DNA of 62,778 bases, taken from assembly GCA_017464475.1 (NCBI GenBank), contig JAFTZQ010000026.1, positions 1 through 62,778 on the forward strand, in the 5' to 3' direction. This DNA comes from Paludibacteraceae bacterium (lineage in GTDB: Bacteria > Bacteroidota > Bacteroidia > Bacteroidales > Paludibacteraceae). The notes beneath the pieces are model-generated. The model saw only the letters and a program-made list of their open reading frames with translations, did not search any database and was not told where the DNA came from. The position numbers and the translations under genes were made by a program. Each line of letters starts with the position of its first letter. Position 1 is the first letter of the stretch. Positions 42,867-50,302 of the stretch are shown here, piece after piece.

Positions 42867-44206
42867 TGAATTATAGCGAAGCGATCACATATCTGTATTC
42901 GTCGCGTCCGCCATTTCACATGGTGGGAGGCGCGGCGTACAAGCCGGGGCTGGAGAACACACTCCGTCTCATGGCGCATCTGGGTAACCCGCACGAGAAG
43001 CTGCGCGCGGTACATGTGGCAGGCACGAACGGCAAAGGTTCGACCTCCCATCTCATTGCTGCAGTCCTGCAAGCCGCCGGATACAAAGTGGGACTCTACA
43101 CCAGCCCGCATCTGGTCTCGCTCACCGAACGCATCCGCGTCAACGGCACGCCGATCCCCGAAGAAGAAGTAGCGCGGTTTATCACGGAGAACAAGGCGTT
43201 TCTGGACGAGACCCAACCCTCTTTCTTCGAGACCATGACCGCGATGGCGTTTGCATATTTCGTTTCGCAACAAGTGGACATAGCGGTCGTCGAAGTGGGA
43301 CTCGGCGGACGACTCGACAGCACGAATGTGCTGACACCCCTTCTCTCCGTCATCACCAATATCGGAATGGATCATACCGAGTTCCTCGGAAACACCCTGA
43401 CGAAGATCGCCCGCGAGAAAGCAGGGATCATGAAGCCGCATGTGCCCTGTGTCATCGGAGAGACCCATCCGCAGACCATGAATGTCTTCCTCGACCGTGC
43501 GCGCGAGTGCGATATATTAGGAGACGGACCGGAGACGACCGACTGCCGTCTCTGGTTTGCCGACCAATGCGGATACATGCGCACCCGCAGGCTGCGCGAA
43601 GCGCCGGAAAGCGAACTCAGAGGGCTCTATCAGGGACATAACCTCCAGACCGCTTACGTCGCGCTGAAAGCTATCAGCTATCAGCATTCAGCATTCAGCA
43701 TCCAGCCTTCAGCTATCAGAAAAGGCTTTGCGCATGTTTGTTCAATGACGGGTCTGCGCGGGCGTTGGGAGACGCTGCGCGAAAAGCCGCTCGTCCTCTG
43801 CGACACCGGGCATAACAGCCACGGACTGCAGTATGTCGCCCGCCAACTCAAGGAACTGCCTCACCCGCATGTGTGGATTGTCTTCGGCATGGTGAACGAC
43901 AAAGATACGGACGTCGTGATGCGCCTCATGCCTACCAATCTCAAATCTCAAATCTCAAATCTCAAATACCACTATATCTTCACCACGCCGAACACATCCC
44001 GTGCGCGGACAGCGGAAGAGATGCTCACTTTGTGGCACCAAATCCATCCGGAGAGTCCGGTTCTCTCTCCCGAAGGGGAGATCGCTCTTGATAAGCCGCA
44101 AGACGCGTTTGCTTATGCCTTAGACCATGCCGCGCCGGAAGACGCGATCTTTATCGGCGGCAGCAATTATTTAGTAGGAGATGCGCTATCATATTTTGCA
44201 CATTGA
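42866..44206 (+). CDS. folC: Folylpolyglutamate synthase / dihydrofolate synthase
   Basis: 446 residues. The ATP-binding loop GTNGKGSTSH (~53-62) and the Mur-ligase-like motif VEVGLGGRLDSTNV are clear. It adds glutamate to folates (and to dihydropteroate) in the cytosol. The start codon overlaps the dnaE stop. Two mini-repeats are in frame: SYQHSAFSIQPSAIR (43667-43720) and LKSQISNLK (43937-43968), each in what should be a surface loop. The 3' end overlaps prmA by 26 bp. Both folate activities are common for this family in bacteria; which apply here cannot be told. Confidence 0.95.
   Translation: MNYSEAITYLYSSRPPFHMVGGAAYKPGLENTLRLMAHLGNPHEKLRAVHVAGTNGKGSTSHLIAAVLQAAGYKVGLYTSPHLVSLTERIRVNGTPIPEEEVARFITENKAFLDETQPSFFETMTAMAFAYFVSQQVDIAVVEVGLGGRLDSTNVLTPLLSVITNIGMDHTEFLGNTLTKIAREKAGIMKPHVPCVIGETHPQTMNVFLDRARECDILGDGPETTDCRLWFADQCGYMRTRRLREAPESELRGLYQGHNLQTAYVALKAISYQHSAFSIQPSAIRKGFAHVCSMTGLRGRWETLREKPLVLCDTGHNSHGLQYVARQLKELPHPHVWIVFGMVNDKDTDVVMRLMPTNLKSQISNLKYHYIFTTPNTSRARTAEEMLTLWHQIHPESPVLSPEGEIALDKPQDAFAYALDHAAPEDAIFIGGSNYLVGDALSYFAH
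43667..43720. repeat. CAGCTATCAG / CAGCATTCAG mini-repeat in folC
   Basis: Six to seven units of AGCTATC/AGCATTC in frame, encoding SYQHSAFSIQPSAI. Confidence 0.85.
43937..43968. repeat. ATCTCAA tandem repeat in folC
   Basis: Four units of AATCTCA in frame, encoding NLKSQISNLK. Confidence 0.85.
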
Positions 44207-45044
44207 GACCTCTTTCGCCGAAGAATGGCAGAAAGACCTGTTCGACCAAGCGATTTGTGACTTGGGAGTGGATACGATCGACGCCGAGGATTACTATATC
44301 CCCACCGACCTTTGGGAGCAGAACCAAGAGGCGATTGAGTCCCTAATCTTATCTTCCCCCCTTCATGGGGGGATAGAGGGGGGCTTTTCAATTTCCCCCT
44401 GTCCTGACGAGAACTGGAATGCGGCATGGGAAGCGGAGCACCCTATTCAGGAACTGCCTCTGGGTGTGCGGATCGTGCCGCATTGCGCCTTTGGCGCAGG
44501 TTACCACGAGACGACCTCCATAATGATCAATGCCCTCCTGGAAAATGCCAAAATGCAAGATGCATCGTCCTTCGTCCTTGGTACTTCGTCACTTGGTACT
44601 TTAGGTGATGTCCTTGATAATGGCTGTGGAACCGGTGTCTTGGGGATTTTCGCCAAACGCTTAGGAGCCGAGACAGTAGTTGCTATCGATATAGACGACA
44701 AGAGTGTGGAGAATGCGCGGGAGAACGCTGCGCTGAACGGTGTAGAGATAGATGTCCGCTTGGGTGACCTGAGCTCCCCTCCTTTCAGGGAGGGGCTGGG
44801 GGTAGGCTCTTTCAATTTAATCCTCTCCAACATCCATCGGAATATTCTTCTTTCCCAAATGAGCCTGTACGCCCGCCTGCTGTGCGCAGGAGGAGAGTTA
44901 TGGATGAGCGGTTTCTACGAGGCGGACTGCCCTGCTCTGCAAGCCGCAGCCGAAGCCGAAGGACTGACCCTTACGGACGTCCTTGCGAATGGCGAATGGC
45001 GGATGATGAAATGTCGAAAAGAGGAGCGCCCTCCAAGAACGTAA
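44181..45044 (+). CDS. prmA: Ribosomal protein L11 methyltransferase
   Basis: 287 residues. SAM-binding motif I DNGCGTGVLGIFA (~146-158), acidic VVAIDIDDKSVENARENA, and the catalytic LSNIHRNILL motif (~214) of PrmA-type methyltransferases, which trimethylate L11. The N-terminal L11-recognition domain precedes. Three repeat insertions disrupt otherwise conserved spacing: a palindrome (SSPLHGGIEGGFS, ~58-73), a TTGGTAC repeat (VLGTSSLGTLG, ~131-143) directly before motif I, and another palindrome (SSPPFREGLGVG, ~197-209). Whether the enzyme still works is open. The last 74 bp overlap the convergent nadD gene. Confidence 0.9.
   Translation: MRYHILHIETSFAEEWQKDLFDQAICDLGVDTIDAEDYYIPTDLWEQNQEAIESLILSSPLHGGIEGGFSISPCPDENWNAAWEAEHPIQELPLGVRIVPHCAFGAGYHETTSIMINALLENAKMQDASSFVLGTSSLGTLGDVLDNGCGTGVLGIFAKRLGAETVVAIDIDDKSVENARENAALNGVEIDVRLGDLSSPPFREGLGVGSFNLILSNIHRNILLSQMSLYARLLCAGGELWMSGFYEADCPALQAAAEAEGLTLTDVLANGEWRMMKCRKEERPPRT
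44352..44402. repeat. Palindromic repeat in prmA (copy 1)
   Basis: CCCCCCTTCATGGGGGG followed by a second G-run and CCCCC, in frame. Confidence 0.82.
44569..44612. repeat. TTGGTAC tandem repeat in prmA
   Basis: CCTTGGTACTTCGTCACTTGG and following units, in frame just upstream of the SAM-binding motif. Confidence 0.8.
44768..44808. repeat. Palindromic repeat in prmA (copy 2)
   Basis: CTCCCCTCCTTTCAGGGAGG and a following GGGGGTAGG, in frame. Confidence 0.82.
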
Positions 45045-45525
45045 CGTTCGGAGAATTGAGAATTGAGAAATAATCGTGCCCCTGAGGGGCTAAGAATTGA
45101 GAATTGAGAATTGATTTCTCTCCCTTCCGCGGATAGACAAAGATCCGGAAGTTCTCCAAGATATATTCGTATTCGCGCCAGCGGTCGAAAATCGCGATAT
45201 TATCTTCTCCCATGATGAGTGTGAACTCATGCTCCGGGTAAGCTTTTTGCAGTTCCCGCAGCGTGTTCGCGGTATAAGACGGTCGCGGCAAGTGAAACTC
45301 AAAGTCGCAGGCTTTCAAGCCCGGTATGTCTTTGATGGCTTGTTGCACTCCGGCAAGCCGTTCCTCTTCGGGCGCAAGGATCCCTGCCGGTTTCAGCGGG
45401 TTATTAGGACTCACCATCAGCCATAGTTCATCAAGGTCGGTATGCTCAATGACCCATCGCGCCAACCCCACATGCCCGAAATGGACCGGGTTGAAACTAC
45501 CGCCGTATATACCTATTTTAGCCAT
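44971..45525 (-). CDS. nadD: Nicotinate-nucleotide adenylyltransferase, shortened C-terminus
   Basis: 184 residues. Nucleotidyltransferase motif GGSFNPVHFGHVGLA (8-22), MVSPNNPLKP, the MGEDNIAIFDRW block and the DISSSAIR motif. It adenylates nicotinate mononucleotide in NAD synthesis. After SSSAIR the protein ends within six residues (HSQGRP), whereas NadD normally continues ~25 residues with a helix containing a PxxVxxYI pattern. The missing end lies where the gene runs 74 bp into the opposing prmA. Two AATTGAG repeats around 45050-45115 add SILNSQFLAPQG and SILNSPN in frame. Activity is uncertain. Confidence 0.88.
   Translation of the reverse strand: MAKIGIYGGSFNPVHFGHVGLARWVIEHTDLDELWLMVSPNNPLKPAGILAPEEERLAGVQQAIKDIPGLKACDFEFHLPRPSYTANTLRELQKAYPEHEFTLIMGEDNIAIFDRWREYEYILENFRIFVYPRKGEKSILNSQFLAPQGHDYFSILNSPNVTFLEGAPLFDISSSAIRHSQGRP
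44985..45002. repeat. CGAATGG direct repeat at the prmA/nadD overlap
   Basis: Two units of GCGAATGG in the stretch coding for both gene ends; could mark the junction that brought the ends together. Confidence 0.5.
45049..45115. repeat. AATTGAG tandem repeats with GCCCCTGAGGGGC palindrome, in nadD
   Basis: Two arrays of GAATTGA units (three at each side) flank a small GCCCCTGAGGGGC palindrome; all read through in frame by nadD. Confidence 0.85.
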
Positions 45526-45526
45526 C

Positions 45527-45552
45527 AGATTTCAGCTTTCAGCTATCAGTTT
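45527..45552. repeat. CAGCTTTCAG mini-repeat at gmk 3' end
   Basis: TTTCAGCTTTCAGCTATCAG; on the minus strand it encodes gmk's last residues IAES and its TGA stop and fills the gap to nadD. Confidence 0.85.
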
Positions 45553-46083
45553 ATCCAGTTGTGCGAAGGCGTTTGGCAGGTCGTCGTTGACGATAACGCG
45601 GTCGAACTGCGGTTTGAAACTCATCTCGTACTCCGCTTTCGCCAAGCGTTTCTCTATCATCTCTGCACTGGTGTCTCCGCGTCCGACCAAACGACGTCGC
45701 AACTCCTCAATGGACGGCGGACAGATGAAGACCGACAGCGCGCGGTCGCCTAAGATACGTTTCAGGTTCAGTCCTCCTTTCACATCCACGTCGAAGAGCA
45801 CTTGGTGTCCCGCTTGCTCAATACGTTCGATCTCCGCTTTCAGCGTGCCGTAATAGAGCCCTTCATAGACCTGTTCGTACTCGATGAACTCGTCTCCCGC
45901 GATGCGCTGTTGGAACTCTTCCACGGAGATAAAATAGTACTCCCGTCCGTTCACTTCTTCGCCTCGCGGCGCACGCGTCGTGCAGGAGACGGAGAGTTCG
46001 AACTGACCCGGATATTCGGTCAACAGATGCTTGACCATGGTCGATTTGCCGCTGCCCGAAGGCGCACAGAAAATGTATATCAT
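45532..46083 (-). CDS. gmk: Guanylate kinase
   Basis: 183 residues. P-loop APSGSGKST (7-15), GMP-binding SCTTRAPRGEEVNGREYYF (~33-51), lid FICPPSIEELRRRL. It phosphorylates GMP to GDP in the cytosol. Ends IAES-stop inside a tandem repeat, at roughly the normal family length, so the effect is probably slight. 16 bp downstream of yicC; part of the mnmE-yicC-gmk-nadD unit. Confidence 0.96.
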   Translation of the reverse strand: MIYIFCAPSGSGKSTMVKHLLTEYPGQFELSVSCTTRAPRGEEVNGREYYFISVEEFQQRIAGDEFIEYEQVYEGLYYGTLKAEIERIEQAGHQVLFDVDVKGGLNLKRILGDRALSVFICPPSIEELRRRLVGRGDTSAEMIEKRLAKAEYEMSFKPQFDRVIVNDDLPNAFAQLDKLIAES

Positions 46084-46099
46084 GTTTAGTGGTTAGTGT

Positions 46100-46987
46100 T
46101 TAGAGGACATTTAAAACCTGTTCTTTGATTTGCTCGAGGATATCTTTCATCTTGACGACTATGATCTGCATCTCAGACTGGTTGGATTTGGAGCCAAGCG
46201 TGTTGATCTCACGCCCCATTTCCTGCGCGATGAACCCGAGTTTCTTGCCGACACCGACTGCATCTGCATTCTCCATCGTCTCGCGGAAGTACTTGATATG
46301 GTTCGCCAGCCGCACTTTCTCCTCGGTAATATCCAGTTTCTCGAGGTAATAAAACATCTCTTGCTCCAGTCGGTTTCGGTCTATCTCCGCCTGGGTCTGC
46401 GCAGACAGTTGCGCGAGGTTCTGCTCCAGCCGCTCTTTGATCTTCGCCACCCGCCCTTTCTCAAAGGGTTCCACTTGTGCCAGCAGCGCAGCGATGCCGT
46501 CCAGTTTCTCGGTGAACATTGCTTGCAGCGCGGCTCCTTCTTGCGTCCGGAAAGCGACAAACTCGTCCAATGTCCGTGCTATCTGAGTTTGGACCGCCTG
46601 CCATTCATCGTCCGTCAGGTCCGAGCCTTCCTCGCCGCTTTTGGTCACATCCGGGAAACGCAGGATAGCCCCCATCACCTCTGCCGGAACCGGTTCGCCA
46701 AATTGCTCTCCGTACTGCCGCGCGTACTCCTTCGCCGCGTTCCAATTGATCGCCGAAGGCTGAGAGCTGGCATCTGACAGCTGATAACAGATAGCTATTT
46801 CCACTTTTCCCCGCTCCACGCGTTGGGTGATGGAGTTTCGAATCTCCAACTCATGTGCCCGCAGTTCAGGCTGCAGACGAACGGACATGTCCATTGCTTT
46901 GGAGTTCAACGAGCGGATCTCGCATATCAGCTTGCGTCCGCGGAATTGGCTTTCGGTTCTGCCATAACCCGTCATCGATAAAATCAT
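46100..46987 (-). CDS. yicC: YicC-family endoribonuclease
   Basis: 295 residues. N-terminal YicC domain (MTGYGRTESQFRGRKLICEI, RSLNSKAMDMSVRL) and C-terminal DUF1732 (LGFIAQEMGREINTLGSKS, at ~255). Members are RNA endonucleases that destabilise small RNAs (E. coli YicC, B. subtilis YloC). A mini-repeat at 46752-46796 encodes YQLSDASSQPSAI in frame at ~64-78. It overlaps the end of mnmE by 4 bp (ATGA). Gmk follows, a linkage seen in many bacteria. Confidence 0.93.
   Translation of the reverse strand: MILSMTGYGRTESQFRGRKLICEIRSLNSKAMDMSVRLQPELRAHELEIRNSITQRVERGKVEIAICYQLSDASSQPSAINWNAAKEYARQYGEQFGEPVPAEVMGAILRFPDVTKSGEEGSDLTDDEWQAVQTQIARTLDEFVAFRTQEGAALQAMFTEKLDGIAALLAQVEPFEKGRVAKIKERLEQNLAQLSAQTQAEIDRNRLEQEMFYYLEKLDITEEKVRLANHIKYFRETMENADAVGVGKKLGFIAQEMGREINTLGSKSNQSEMQIIVVKMKDILEQIKEQVLNVL
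46752..46796. repeat. CTGACAGCTGATAAC mini-repeat in yicC
   Basis: Degenerate units GGCTGAGAGCTGGCATCTGA / CAGCTGATAACAG, in frame. CAGCTATCAG family. Confidence 0.78.
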
Positions 46988-48330
46988 TTCCCTATACAGA
47001 ATTTGCTAAATATATTACTTAATACTTCGGCGTTGGTGATCTGTCCTGTCACCTCGCCGATTGCCGCAAGGCAGTCCTGCAGGTCCATAGACAATAGTTC
47101 GCCGGACAGCCCAGCGCTCATTCCTTCTTTGACGCGCACGATAGCGTCGTGCGCACGAGTGATCGCTTCGTAGTGACGGGCATTGCTCAGCATCACGGCA
47201 GAGCTCTGCATGCCCTCTTTGGCGATACGTACCATTTCGCGTTTCAGCGGCTCTATCTCGCCGTTCTTGGCGGAGATACGGATTCCGTCTCCTTGGACGC
47301 CTGTATCGCATTTGTTCAGGACGCGGATGACCGTTCCTTTGATTGCTGCAATGGATTTGGCGAGGCTCTCTTCTCCTCCCCCTTCAGGGGGCTGGGGGGC
47401 TTTCACATACAGAATGATCTGGGCTTTCTGTGCGGCTTGCAAGGAGCGCTCGACGCCCATCTGTTCGATCGTGTCGTTGGTCTCGCGCAGACCTGCTGTG
47501 TCGATCATACGGAAGAGGATTCCGTCGAGGATCACCGTATCTTCGATTGTGTCGCGCGTCGTGCCTTGTATATCGCTCACGATCGCGCGTTGCTCGCCCA
47601 CAAGAGCATTCAGCAGCGTCGATTTGCCGACGTTCGGTGCCCCAATGATCGCTACCGGAATACCGTTGCGGATGGCGTTTCCCGTGCGGAAAGAGGACAA
47701 TAAGTTCGCCAGTTTCGATTCTATCTCGTCCGCCAAGGCACTTAACTCCGCCCTGTCGGCAAACTCCAGCTCCTCATGGTCCGCGAAATCCAGTTCCAGT
47801 TCGATGAGCGAAGTGAAATGCAGCAGCCGCTCGCGCAGAGCGGCTAACTCGGTCGAGACGGAACCGCGTAACTGACTCAATGCCAGATCTTTCTCCGCCT
47901 TGCTTTGCGCCGCAATCAAGTCTGCTACCGCTTCCGCCTGTGTCAGATCCATCTTGCCGTTGAGGAAAGCGCGTCGGGTGAACTCACCCGGTTCGGCAGC
48001 ACGACATCCTGCGTCAATCAGCCATCGCAGCAACTCCTGCTGGATATAGAGACTGCCGTGACAAGCTATCTCCACCGTGTCCTCACCCGTGAAGGAGTGC
48101 GGTGCACGAAACACGGAGCATAGCACTTCGTCCAAAACCTCTCCCCCTTCAGGGGGCTGGGGGGCAACGATCCGTCCGAAGTGGACGCTGCTGCTTTTGG
48201 CTTCGGTCAAGCGAGTACGCCCGTGGAAGAGCGCATTGACGATCGCGATACTCCCTTCTCCCGACACCCGGATGACAGCAATACCGCCTGTCCCGAACGC
48301 CGTCGATATGGCACAAATAGGATCCATCAT
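46984..48330 (-). CDS. mnmE: tRNA uridine-5-carboxymethylaminomethyl GTPase
   Basis: 448 residues. N-terminal folate-binding domain (ISTAFGTGGIAVIRVSG), helical domain, Ras-like G domain with GAPNVGKSTLLNALVG, GTTRDTIED, DTAGL and NKCD, and the C-terminal CIGK motif. With MnmG it modifies the wobble uridine of tRNAs. Two palindromic repeats are in frame: APQPPEGGEV near residues 54-64, and KAPQPPEGGGEE near 309-320, the latter inside the G domain before NKCD. Start at 48330 or the next Met; promoter at 48343. Confidence 0.96.
   Translation of the reverse strand: MMDPICAISTAFGTGGIAVIRVSGEGSIAIVNALFHGRTRLTEAKSSSVHFGRIVAPQPPEGGEVLDEVLCSVFRAPHSFTGEDTVEIACHGSLYIQQELLRWLIDAGCRAAEPGEFTRRAFLNGKMDLTQAEAVADLIAAQSKAEKDLALSQLRGSVSTELAALRERLLHFTSLIELELDFADHEELEFADRAELSALADEIESKLANLLSSFRTGNAIRNGIPVAIIGAPNVGKSTLLNALVGEQRAIVSDIQGTTRDTIEDTVILDGILFRMIDTAGLRETNDTIEQMGVERSLQAAQKAQIILYVKAPQPPEGGGEESLAKSIAAIKGTVIRVLNKCDTGVQGDGIRISAKNGEIEPLKREMVRIAKEGMQSSAVMLSNARHYEAITRAHDAIVRVKEGMSAGLSGELLSMDLQDCLAAIGEVTGQITNAEVLSNIFSKFCIGK
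47369..47402. repeat. Palindromic repeat in mnmE (G domain)
   Basis: CTCCCCCTTCAGGGGGCTGG type, in frame. Confidence 0.85.
48139..48168. repeat. Palindromic repeat in mnmE (N-terminal domain)
   Basis: CTCCCCCTTCAGGGGGCTGG, essentially identical to the copy at 47369, in frame. Confidence 0.85.
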
Positions 48331-48342
48331 TCAAATTTGCTG

Positions 48343-48373
48343 CAAAGATACAACAAAAAATTCAAAATTCAAA
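48343..48373 (-). promoter_or_regulatory. mnmE operon promoter
   Basis: Minus strand TTTG, 19 bp, TATCTTTG. The spacer and -33 box are made of an AATTTTG tandem repeat (48354-48378). Confidence 0.8.
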
Positions 48374-48383
48374 ATTCTAAAGC

Positions 48384-48410
48384 AAAAAATCGCCCCGAAG
48401 GACGATTTTT
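48384..48410 (-). terminator. Intrinsic terminator with UUCG loop
   Basis: Minus strand AAAAATCGTCC-TTCG-GGGCGATTTTT. It ends transcription of the small-gene island after the 112-residue gene. The stem matches the terminator at 62291 after the paralogous gene. Confidence 0.9.
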
Positions 48411-48413
48411 CCA

Positions 48414-48442
48414 ATTCTCTCCCCCTTTAGGGGGTTGGGGGG
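48414..48442. repeat. Palindromic repeat between stop codon and terminator
   Basis: CTCCCCCTTTAGGGGGTTGG directly after the TAG of the 112-residue gene. Confidence 0.82.
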
Positions 48443-48781
48443 CTAGCCTTGGTGGGCGGCATCGTACTCCTGACCGCAGACGCGCCAGAGGTAGGCGCGC
48501 ATGGTCTTGGCACCGCCTGCGGTGTCTTTCTGCGCGAGGAAGGCCTGCTGGTCGGCAACGATCTTGGTGAGATCGGCGCGACGGGCGGTGACCATCGCTG
48601 CCACTCCGGCGAAACGCTCACGCGCTTTCAGCTCCTTGGTGGACGGCTGGGTGGTTCGCTCGCCATGAACGGAAGTGTACTTCAGTCCGGTGGCTTTCAT
48701 GTAATTGTAAATCGTGCGAAATTTCTTCGCGATCTTGCCCGAGATGTGATGAATCGGGTCTTCAAATACTACTTTTCCCAT
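48443..48781 (-). CDS. Small basic protein of unknown family (copy A)
   Basis: 112 residues, 12 differences from copy B at 62364. N-terminus MGKVVFEDPIHHISGKIAKK, a Tyr/Arg-rich strand region (TIYNYMKATGLKY), then a helical half with ERTTQPSTKELKARERF and a conserved tail GGAKTMRAYLWRVCGQEYD. The start MGK-V-F...GK...Y and the later Arg-Phe helix are shared in outline with the proteins at 49188 and 50029 and recall DUF6266-like proteins. DNA or nucleoprotein binding is possible from its basic character, but no function is established. Last gene before the terminator. Confidence 0.8.
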   Translation of the reverse strand: MGKVVFEDPIHHISGKIAKKFRTIYNYMKATGLKYTSVHGERTTQPSTKELKARERFAGVAAMVTARRADLTKIVADQQAFLAQKDTAGGAKTMRAYLWRVCGQEYDAAHQG

Positions 48782-48983
48782 AGTTAAGGTTGGTTTAATG
48801 GTTAATAATTTTAAAATATTTTTCTTATTTTTCTTATTTTTGTAAGGCAGACGGACGACATATTGATGTCGTGCGGAATGGGTTGTGGTTTTTGAACTCT
48901 GGGAGCTTGCTCACGAGAGGGCAAAAGCCGCTACCCATTAGGCTACATCAGTAGCCGTTCTGCCGCATTTTCGTTTTCTTTAA
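48782..48983. other. Gap with degenerate tRNA-like element (48880-48975)
   Basis: On the minus strand, TGCGG and CCGCA could close a 96-nt element containing a D-arm-like GTAGCCTAATGGGTAGCGG and a T-loop-like GAGTTCAAAA. The anticodon arm does not fold to a 7-nt loop and the T-stem does not pair, so it is not a working tRNA. A GGCTAC-TGAT-GTAGCC hairpin is also present. The rest (48782-48860) is an A/T-rich leader of the 112-residue gene. Confidence 0.3.
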
Positions 48984-49184
48984 TCAGAGTTTCTTCGAGG
49001 CATCGTAGGTCTCGACCGTTTTGGATTGGATGACGACAGACGTGTCACCTTTCTGCCATGCTTCCGAGCGGGTCGTGATCGTGCGCGTCACGTTGCAGGA
49101 ACTCAGACCCAGCGAAGCAGCCAGAGCCGTCAGTGCCGCTATCAGAACCGAAACGATTACTTTAAGGATTTGCTTTTTCGTCAT
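48984..49184 (-). CDS. Smalltalk-like small lipoprotein
   Basis: 66 residues. The N-terminal membrane segment VIVSVLIAALTALAASLGLSSC ends in a lipobox (GLSSC, Cys ~30). The start (MTKKQILKVIVSVLIAALTA) resembles the 'smalltalk' proteins that sit beside HU-like and amidase genes in Bacteroides. The tail is longer than in those and polar (TSVVIQSKTVETYD). 3 bp after the 107-residue gene, so cotranscribed. Confidence 0.65.
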   Translation of the reverse strand: MTKKQILKVIVSVLIAALTALAASLGLSSCNVTRTITTRSEAWQKGDTSVVIQSKTVETYDASKKL

Positions 49185-49187
49185 AAC

Positions 49188-49511
49188 TTATCCTCCGAAA
49201 TCTGGTTTGACGTATTTCTGCGCCACCGTGTATTGGAGCAGTGTGTCATACTTGCTCTGTTTCGCGAAGTTTGCCTCCAGCTCTGCCCGCTGCGTCGGAT
49301 CGGCGAGAGCCGCTTTGGCGGCTTCGACGGCGGTTCTCAGAGCCGCTTGGCACGCAAGAACCTTCGCGTTCTTGCTCTTTCTGACCGGATTCAGCAGATC
49401 CACGCCCAGCTGCTCCTTGCCGCAGTTGCAGCGCTTGAAATACAAGGTCTCGGAACGGTTGAATTTGCCCTGCACGCGGGCAAACATTCCATGCAATGTG
49501 ATTTTTGCCAT
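49188..49511 (-). CDS. Small basic protein, MAKIT... type
   Basis: 107 residues. Begins MAKITLHGMFARVQGKFNRS, then ETLYFKRCNCGKEQLG with two close cysteines, a NPVRKSKNAKVLACQ helix and an alanine-rich helix (TAVEAAKAALADPTQRAELE) ending YTVAQKYVKP. The outline (short strand, GK, Tyr-strand, then R/K helix with A..A..DP) is shared with copy A/B and with many small Bacteroidetes proteins. Unknown function. Preceded by its own promoter at 49683 and the hairpin repeat at 49541. Confidence 0.75.
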   Translation of the reverse strand: MAKITLHGMFARVQGKFNRSETLYFKRCNCGKEQLGVDLLNPVRKSKNAKVLACQAALRTAVEAAKAALADPTQRAELEANFAKQSKYDTLLQYTVAQKYVKPDFGG

Positions 49512-49540
49512 TTTTGTTAAGTTTTAGGTTTGACATTTTG

Positions 49541-49567
49541 CATTTCTCGCGCATCATTGCGCGAGCC
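49541..49567. repeat. GCGCGAG hairpin repeat, copy 1
   Basis: GCATTT then CTCGCGCA-TCAT-TGCGCGAG then CC. An 8-bp perfect stem. It lies 30 bp upstream of the 107-residue gene. Confidence 0.85.
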
Positions 49568-49682
49568 TTTTCTTATAGCCGGCTGGATTTCAAAACATAT
49601 TCCTTTTTCGGACGATGAGACTGAGAATAGATTGCGGAACGCCCCATCTGCCGATTATAACCGCTGGTTTTCAAATCCGATG

Positions 49683-49714
49683 CAAAAGTACTGCTTTTTT
49701 GCGAACCCACCAAA
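49683..49714 (-). promoter_or_regulatory. Promoter of the 107/66/112-residue genes
   Basis: Minus strand TTTG, 20 bp, TACTTTTG; the leader is ~170 nt. Two direct copies of TGCACGATAG lie just upstream (49733-49762). Confidence 0.82.
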
Positions 49715-49765
49715 TTTCCGACCCTCCTCTTGCACGATAGCACCCTTTCTTCTGCACGATAGACC

Positions 49766-50032
49766 TTACAACCCCTCTTCCAGCTCGTATCCGAGCCATT
49801 CGCTCACGGCGCGCACCTGTTCTGCGTCCAAGGTCTTGCTCAATTTGTCATAATGAGGAATACCCTTCGTCTCGTCCATGATCTGAAGCCACCGGCCGAA
49901 CTCATTCGCACTGATCTCCACACCCAACTGACGGGATATGGACCGCGCCAGCTCCTTCTTTGTAAAAATAATCTCTCTTGCCATACCGCTTAATTCTTTA
50001 ATAATTTTTAATTCTGTTTGTAATACTTTCAT
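49766..50032 (-). CDS. DUF4248-like small protein
   Basis: 88 residues. FTKKELARSISRQLG, NEFGRWLQIMDE and the ending LDAEQVRAVSEWLGYELEE follow the DUF4248 pattern (KxELAxxY...W...FTPxQVxxIxxYLGEP) found in short Bacteroidetes proteins next to HU-like, smalltalk and VapE genes. Likely a winged-helix or excisionase-like DNA-binding fold (inference). Start overlaps the upstream stop (ATGA); a later Met17 is an alternative. Confidence 0.7.
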   Translation of the reverse strand: MKVLQTELKIIKELSGMAREIIFTKKELARSISRQLGVEISANEFGRWLQIMDETKGIPHYDKLSKTLDAEQVRAVSEWLGYELEEGL

Positions 50033-50247
50033 TTTCCCTTCCTCCCCGTTCCATACCGTTTTCCGAACGCTATCCTGTTCGCAGCCTCCGCCGGGGTCGC
50101 TTTGTGCCTCGATCGGTCCGGCTTGGCTTGTACAATATACCGAACCTTCCCGTTCTTACATCGGTAGCGACGGATGTAGTATTTATCCGTTTTTGTCACG
50201 CTTCCGCGCAGGAACTCTATCCCTGCCTCAAAATTTACTTTTCCCAT
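50029..50247 (-). CDS. Small basic protein MGKVNF... type
   Basis: 72 residues from the ATG at 50247. MGKVNFEAGIEFLRGSVTK, YYIRRYRCKNGKVRYIVQ and RSRHKATPAEAANRIAFGKR. Very basic (R/K about a quarter). Shares N-terminal outline and T-xx-E-xx-xR-xx-F helix with copy A/B but is shorter. Nucleic-acid binding is plausible. Translationally coupled with the DUF4248-like gene. Confidence 0.75.
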   Translation of the reverse strand: MGKVNFEAGIEFLRGSVTKTDKYYIRRYRCKNGKVRYIVQAKPDRSRHKATPAEAANRIAFGKRYGTGRKGK

Positions 50248-50302
50248 AATTAAAATTCTTTCTTCGTTCCGTCCGCGGGTCTTTAGCCCCGCGTTTTTCG
50301 TT

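Noticed and set aside
48427-48621. Proline-rich ORF overlapping copy A
   Set aside because: It is a frame shadow of the 112-residue gene; the equivalent ORF appears at copy B for the same reason.
48880-48975. Functional tRNA gene on the minus strand
   Set aside because: Anticodon loop would be 10 nt and the T-stem lacks pairing, so it is listed only as a tRNA-like element.
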